From Brachionus plicatilis (lineage: Eukaryota > Rotifera > Eurotatoria > Ploima > Brachionidae), in assembly GCA_010279815.1 (NCBI GenBank), contig QEOQ01000508.1:4932665-4943261 (forward strand): a stretch of DNA of 10,597 bases. Direction: 5' to 3'. This document shows, piece by piece, positions 7,074-10,597 of the stretch. Both the position numbers and the translations under genes were made by a program. Position 1 is the first letter of the stretch. Each line of letters begins with the position of its first letter. The notes beneath the pieces are model-generated. The model did not search any database. It had not been told where the DNA came from and worked only from the letters and a program-made list of their open reading frames with translations.

Positions 7074-7293
7074 CATTAAGTTGTTAGCGGCTAAATGAAC
7101 TTGTTAGTTCGTAGCTAACTTTACACTTCTTAGTTATGATTCCCTAGTTATTATTTATATTAACTACTGTAATTGGTGGCTTAGAGATATAATACTAAAG
7201 TATGTCTTTAAAAGAAGATTTTATTTGGTAAAGTTCTTCGGAGCTTTGGAGTTATAATAAAGAGCTTTAAAACACAAACTTTTGTTGTTTACA

Positions 7294-7419
7294 ATGAATT
7301 CTGATAGGCAAGTTAGCCTACAACAAAGTGAACAAAAGAAAAAAATAAGATCGGAAAAGTTGAGAGAAGAAAATAATATTATAAAAACTAAGAAAAGAAT
7401 TGATTCAATTAGGATTTAA
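7294..7419 (+). CDS. Small lysine-rich ORF, hypothetical
   Basis: ATG at 7294 opens 41 codons beginning MNSDRQVSLQQSEQKKK and ending KRIDSIRI before TAA at 7417-7419. The sequence is highly basic, Glu/Lys-rich and probably helical, and its codon composition is less AT-biased than the flanks. A TTATAATAAAG stretch about 45 nt upstream could act as a TATA-like element. Such a piece could be the start of an ORF1-type retroelement protein or a stray first exon. I see no donor at its end. The family is not recognised. Confidence 0.3.
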   Translation: MNSDRQVSLQQSEQKKKIRSEKLREENNIIKTKKRIDSIRI

Positions 7420-7492
7420 TATATTTAGCTGAACGCTTGACTTTGATACATTATTTAACTTGTCAACAAAAACAATTCTTCAAAAACCTAAG

Positions 7493-7745
7493 TATATTAA
7501 TATTTTACGTAAAATAACAATATTTAACGCAAATTTTCGAAAAGATCTAAAAATTAATGAAATTTTTTTTCAAATGATACCTGATTTTGTGTAAAATATC
7601 TAAATTTTACAAAAAATCGTCTAGCTTTAAAAATTTTCGTAATTTTATTAACGTAAATTTTCGAATGATAAAATTTTTCATAAAATGTCGTTTATTTACG
7701 TAAATTTAATTTAAAATCCTTATTTCAAAACACTGCTATATTAAT
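7493..7745. mobile_element. Probable relative of the 5105-5455 MITE, left end degraded
   Basis: The interior repeats TTTACGTAAA-type motifs (7505-7515, 7651-7658, 7690-7709), as in the MITE at 5105-5455. The right end, TTAAAATCCTTATTTCAAAA then CACTGCTA|TA, aligns with TTAAAATACTGTTATCAAAT then CACCACTA|TA of that MITE. The direct repeat TATATTAAT (7493-7501 and 7737-7745) brackets it. No matching left terminus was found, so it is either truncated or diverged. Confidence 0.4.
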
Positions 7746-8093
7746 GAATAAAAAAATGAAGATTTTAAAAATTTAAAATTTTGATCTTGAATACATTTTA
7801 TTTCAAATCTGAGAAGTACACTTTAAAAATGTTACTAAAATTATTATTTATTTATTTTAAATATCTAATTTTTGGTATACGCTAACTTTGACAAGTTCAA
7901 TTTAATAGACTTTAATGTGGCTAGCTAAAGTTTATTATAATTTGTTTTAATTAGATATAAGAAAAATGACAAAGTTTAATTTGACAAGTTTTGATTGGCA
8001 AGTACAAAAATCAATCAAGTACAAAATTAATATTTAATTAATAAAGAAATATTTTTTTTTAAATTTAATACATTTTCTTGTTTGAAATCAATC
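7746..8093. other. AT-rich DNA, no gene seen
   Basis: There is no coding character on either strand. The short motif TTTGACAAGTT occurs twice or nearly so (about 7888 and 7980), suggesting decayed repeats. Confidence 0.4.
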
Positions 8094-8279
8094 AACCAGT
8101 TGGTCTCAAAATTTATTTGAGGAAAGAAAATTTAATTTTATGAAAATTTTTTTTAAGGTCTTGTTCAGAAAAAATTTGACTGGTCACAATATTTAATTTG
8201 ATATTTGAGAACAAATAAAAAACATATAAAAATTGATTCAATGTTCATAAAATTAAATAAATTTTGAGACCAACTGGTT
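8094..8279. repeat. Palindromic MITE-like element, 25-bp perfect arms
   Basis: The left arm (8094-8118) begins AACCAGTTGGTCTCAAAATT and is perfectly complementary to 8255-8279. After a 15-nt insertion in the left arm, pairing resumes (AATTTTATGAA on the left, TTCATAAAATT on the right). The whole unit is about 186 bp and non-coding, which fits a small foldback element or MITE. Confidence 0.6.
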
Positions 8280-8592
8280 TATAAATTAAATGGCGTTTAT
8301 TTTCGATAAAAAAAGTTTTTTTTTAAATTTTTTTTCGATTTTTTAAGAGATGCTCACATTCAAATTCCCAAAATTGTTGATCAAATCATCCATTTTTAGA
8401 ATTAAAAGAAAGAAAACTCTATTTTAGTTAATTAGTCAAATTGAGCTCCGTCATAATAAAACATGGCAAATTTAAATCTTATCGAAATTTATATTTTCTT
8501 TTTGTTAAATCTGTATCGAGCTAATGCTCCTTCAGAATAAAAATATAAAAAAGAACAAAATAAAAATTTTTTTTTATTTTTTTTTTTCACAG
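8280..8592. other. AT-rich DNA with a pyrimidine tract at its end, no gene seen
   Basis: Nothing coding is recognised. The stretch ends in a long T-rich tract followed by CACAG (8588-8592), which has the form of a strong plus-strand splice acceptor. Confidence 0.4.
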
Positions 8593-8637
8593 AAAGATAG
8601 CTACCATAGCGAAACTACATCTAGTCTCGCTCCACAG
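8593..8637 (+). other. Exon-like 45-nt segment between splice-like signals
   Basis: Just after the T-tract and CACAG, 15 codons read KDSYHSETTSSLAPQ and are followed by CAG|GTCTCA, a weak donor. Composition and peptide look coding, unlike the flanks. Reading on gives a run of Leu from a TTA microsatellite and then a stop at 8674. No neighbouring exon was found, so this is a possible orphan exon only. Confidence 0.2.
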
Positions 8638-8652
8638 GTCTCATGCTGTAGC

Positions 8653-8670
8653 TTATTATTATTATTATTA
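8653..8670. repeat. (TTA)6 microsatellite
   Basis: Six uninterrupted TTA units stand just upstream of an RT fragment. Simple repeats of this type also mark the retroelement 3' region at 4629-4660. Confidence 0.8.
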
Positions 8671-8676
8671 AGTTAA

Positions 8677-9111
8677 AAACTGTATGTTGAAATAGGAAAA
8701 CAAAAATATATACAGGACTTGTTGAGAAAGTCTAATATACAGTTTAATAATTAGTTTTTAAGATCAGTAAATATAAATAAAGTAGATGAGCTTATAGTAA
8801 ATACAAAAGTCAAATTCTTAATAAGACTGGTAGAATTTGAACTATCAAAATCAATAATACATGAGCTAATGGCACATGATCCCGATTTAAGCAAAGATAA
8901 CAAAAGCCTGCTATACGAAATATCAGTGATTACGAATAGACAAACAATTTATGAGATGATAAAATATGGAAATGAAATAGTCAGGCAAACTGTTAGAAGA
9001 ATTGTAGAGTGCAGGAAAGATGATGAAGTCATAGATATAATGGAGGCATTGGAGATAGAAGGAGACAATAGGAGAATAAGGTTGAATCAGTTGCTACACA
9101 TCGAGTACTAA
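8677..9111 (+). pseudogene. C-terminal domain of a non-LTR retrotransposon ORF2 (one internal stop)
   Basis: One frame reads from 8677 (KLYVEIGKQKYIQDLLRKSN) through a TAG at 8752-8754, then VDELIVNTKVKFLIRLVEFE, KSLLYEISVITNRQTIYEMI, VRRIVECRKDDEVIDIM and finally LNQLLHIEY before TAA at 9109-9111. There is no catalytic motif. The basic, helical region with a K(V/L)KFLIRL core and a terminal LNQLL looks like the far C-terminus of RT polyproteins, and it is followed by a 3' UTR and a (TAAA)n tail at 9384-9402. That context supports the 3' end of a 5'-truncated non-LTR copy. It may belong to the same family as the RT core at 10167-10597. A host gene origin is less likely but not excluded. Confidence 0.55.
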
Positions 9112-9402
9112 TCAGTAGCAGAAAAAAATAGATAAACAAATGTGCACAATAGACTTTCAAACTAATTTATTAAGTGAAAAAAAAAAAAATAATAAAAAAA
9201 GAAATTATTTTTGTCTATTTTATTTTATTTTTTTTTTTTAATATTTTTATTGGTATTTTATTTGGCAAATTTTATAATTACTTTTGTACAATTGTAAATA
9301 TACTAGTAATTTTAATAAGAGTACTGGAGGTCCACGATTGACGCTCCAACTCCCAAAATCGCCCTAGTTGCGGCTTTCTTATTTAAATAAATAAATAAAT
9401 AC
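9112..9402 (+). mobile_element. 3' UTR and (AAAT)n tail of the element ending in the ORF at 8677-9111
   Basis: About 270 nt of non-coding sequence follow the stop, including A-rich and T-rich runs (9178-9240). Then comes a less AT-rich block, GTACTGGAGGTCCACGATTG to GTTGCGGC (9320-9375), and finally TTTAAATAAATAAATAAATA (9383-9402). Simple tandem tails like this are typical of non-LTR elements that end in short repeats instead of poly(A). I place the element's end at about 9402. Confidence 0.5.
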
Positions 9403-9532
9403 AGTTTAATATAGATTACATAAAACTTGTCTATTTTAATTATGTCAGATTAAAACTTGTCATAATTAACAAGTCAAAATAAAATCTATTAAAATGAGTC
9501 TGTCAAAATAAACACCATTCCTAATTTTTGAC

Positions 9533-9639
9533 TTAAAAATCATGAAAATTTGTGAAAGAAAATGAAAATTCGTGAAAAATAATGAACATGATCTTTTACT
9601 GAGCTTTCATGAACATTCAAGAAAATACTTTATGAATGG
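9533..9639 (+). repeat. Dispersed repeat, copy 2, with internal short tandem units
   Basis: It shares ordered blocks with the reverse complement of 7011-7073. It also contains near-tandem units of about 20 bp (ATGAAAATTTGTGAAAGAAA, ATGAAAATTCGTGAAAAATA) and two ATGAACAT words. The differences between the copies look like gain or loss of these units. Confidence 0.5.
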
Positions 9640-9684
9640 GTAAGCTGTATATTAGAATACAAGCTTATAGAATATTTACCCATT
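9635..9684. repeat. Small hairpin with 9-bp outer stem
   Basis: AATGGGTAA (9635-9643) pairs with TTACCCATT (9676-9684). Inside, TAAGCT (9641-9646) can alternatively pair with AGCTTA (9662-9667). It adjoins the dispersed repeat and may be part of it. Confidence 0.4.
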
Positions 9685-9760
9685 TTATATGATTAATGAA
9701 TGATCAAATAATGATGTTTTGTGAAATTCAGTACAGAATTTATTTACCTTTTTTTCTAAA

Positions 9761-9925
9761 AGTTTAAAATTAGTTAAGTGAATGCAACATGGTGCCACAT
9801 TCAAAGTTTAGCTAACTCTGTAAATTAAATTTCAATTATTTTCAAACGTAGTTCATTTTGCAGAGATTTTGCACATTATTAGCTAATTTGATGTCATGTT
9901 GCATTCACAGAAATAATTTTAAACT
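9761..9925. repeat. MITE-like element, imperfect 31-bp inverted ends
   Basis: AGTTTAAAATTA (9761-9772) pairs with 9914-9925, and GTGAATGCAACATG (9778-9791) pairs perfectly with 9895-9908. There is no coding capacity in the 165 bp. The inverted ends and size fit a MITE or foldback remnant. Confidence 0.5.
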
Positions 9926-10166
9926 AATAGAAAAAAATTTTCCAATTTTTTATCATTTTGTTCTTTTCTTTTGAAAACTAGAGAAAGAGACACTCAAAAT
10001 TTTTTTCCAAAATACAAAAAACCAATTATTTGGGTATTTTTTGTACTCAGATTTCGAATCTGATATCGAAATTGAAAAATTTTGAATTGTCAGAACCTTA
10101 TTTCACTAGAATTTTGAATTTGGTACAAAAAAAAAAAAACATTTAATTAAAAATGTCAAAGCTTAA
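9926..10166. other. AT-rich spacer, no gene seen
   Basis: This holds poly-A and poly-T runs and a 10-bp inverted repeat, TTTTTTGTAC (10037-10046) with GTACAAAAAA (10123-10132). No feature can be named with confidence. Confidence 0.4.
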
Positions 10167-10597
10167 GCTCTGACCGATCAAAACCTGTTCTGTAAATTGA
10201 AGCAACTAATACATCCTCTGTAAACCAATACACTGATTCTGCAAAACTCTGCAATAAATCTGAAAAATTCATAAAACTGTGAATAACTATAAGTGATGGT
10301 ACAGAGGATGTATCAGTTGAATATGTTTTAGTGGCAGTGTGACAAAATATAGAAAGACAAAATGAAGAAAACGATTTTTTATTGGATAATATAGAATTTA
10401 CTATAGTAAACATAACAAACAGTTCAGAAGGAATCAAGTTCGGTAGATCAAAATACGACACACTATTTTACGCAGACGACATTCTCGTAATGAACGAGAG
10501 TAAACAAGGGCTTCAAAATCAATTGAACATCATTGAAGAGTACGGTACCGAATTCGACATAAAGTACAATCCAAATAAGACTGTCTTTATGGTATTC
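10167..10597 (+). pseudogene. Reverse transcriptase core of a non-LTR element with YADD motif (continues past window)
   Basis: The start reads ALTDQNLFCKLKQLIHP (10167-10217) and then shifts to the frame used to the window end. That frame carries NQYTDSAKLCNKSEKFIKL, a TGA, SDGTEDVSVEY, a second TGA at 10340-10342, then IKFGRSKYDTLFYADDILVM, GLQNQLNIIEEYG and IKYNPNKTVFMVF. YADD (10469-10480) is the catalytic palm motif C with its two metal-binding Asp residues. The LFCKL..LIHP, Y...A.LC.K and KYNP.KT patterns fit the fingers and palm of non-LTR RTs. The GVxQGxxLSP motif expected before YADD is not recognisable around 10330-10345, where a stop lies. With a frameshift and two stops this copy is inactive, although everything from 10343 to the window end is open. 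Confidence 0.75.

Noticed and set aside
6881..7087. 68-codon open frame on the plus strand
   Set aside because: It is low-complexity, hydrophobic and AT-driven, and its second half is the dispersed repeat 7011-7073 read on the wrong strand.
7083..7119. Hairpin-like GTTAGC ... GCTAAC
   Set aside because: The arms are short and need several gaps; nothing distinguishes it from chance in this sequence.
10156..10461. 101-codon open frame on the minus strand
   Set aside because: It lies antisense to the RT core (YADD on plus). Plus-strand RT motifs explain the conservation, and the minus peptide has no recognisable features.
1..10597. CRISPR array, bacterial operon or phage-like system
   Set aside because: The introns, poly(A) signals and non-LTR elements show eukaryotic DNA; no regularly spaced repeats exist.

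Overview
The window is strongly AT-rich eukaryotic DNA with long homopolymer runs, GT..AG introns under 100 nt, poly(A) signals and degraded non-LTR retrotransposons. It is most likely from a small invertebrate animal. One gene resembles the C-terminus of the axonemal protein CCDC39, which would imply motile cilia. A rotifer-like organism would fit, but the sequence alone does not prove it. LAYOUT: 3-476 (+) is the last coding segment of a gene entering from the left, probably a nuclear regulator with a CtBP-type AIDLS motif, followed by a 3' UTR with AATAAA at 691. 783-1303 (+) is a frameshifted reverse transcriptase (RT) C-terminus from a CR1/Jockey-like element. About 1304-3048 is AT-rich DNA without recognisable genes, holding only short palindromes. 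3049-5067 is a composite mobile region. A palindromic foldback element with arms of 212 and 205 nt appears to have been split in its right arm by a 1375-bp insert (3536-4910), which carries a second RT remnant and a small ORF with a possible intron. 5105-5455 is a Tc1/mariner-like MITE with imperfect CAGTGGTG-type inverted termini and TA flanks. 5907-6634 (-) holds the last two exons of the CCDC39-like gene, with its poly(A) signal at 5872-5867. From 6635 rightwards no further exon of that gene could be found. That space holds a small ORF (7294-7419), several MITE-like hairpins (7493-7745, 8094-8279, 9761-9925), an inverted dispersed repeat pair (7011-7073 and 9533-9639), the 3' end of an RT-encoding element (8677-9402) and an RT core with an intact YADD motif (10167 to the window end). 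INTERPRETATION: Two cellular gene ends, transcribed toward each other, are separated by and embedded in a dense mix of decayed retroelements and small inverted-repeat elements. The genes show no operon-like link. The strongest structural observation is the nested foldback: removing 1378 bp (the insert plus one AAA copy) restores a near-perfect palindrome. All product names rest on reading motifs by eye, without database comparison.
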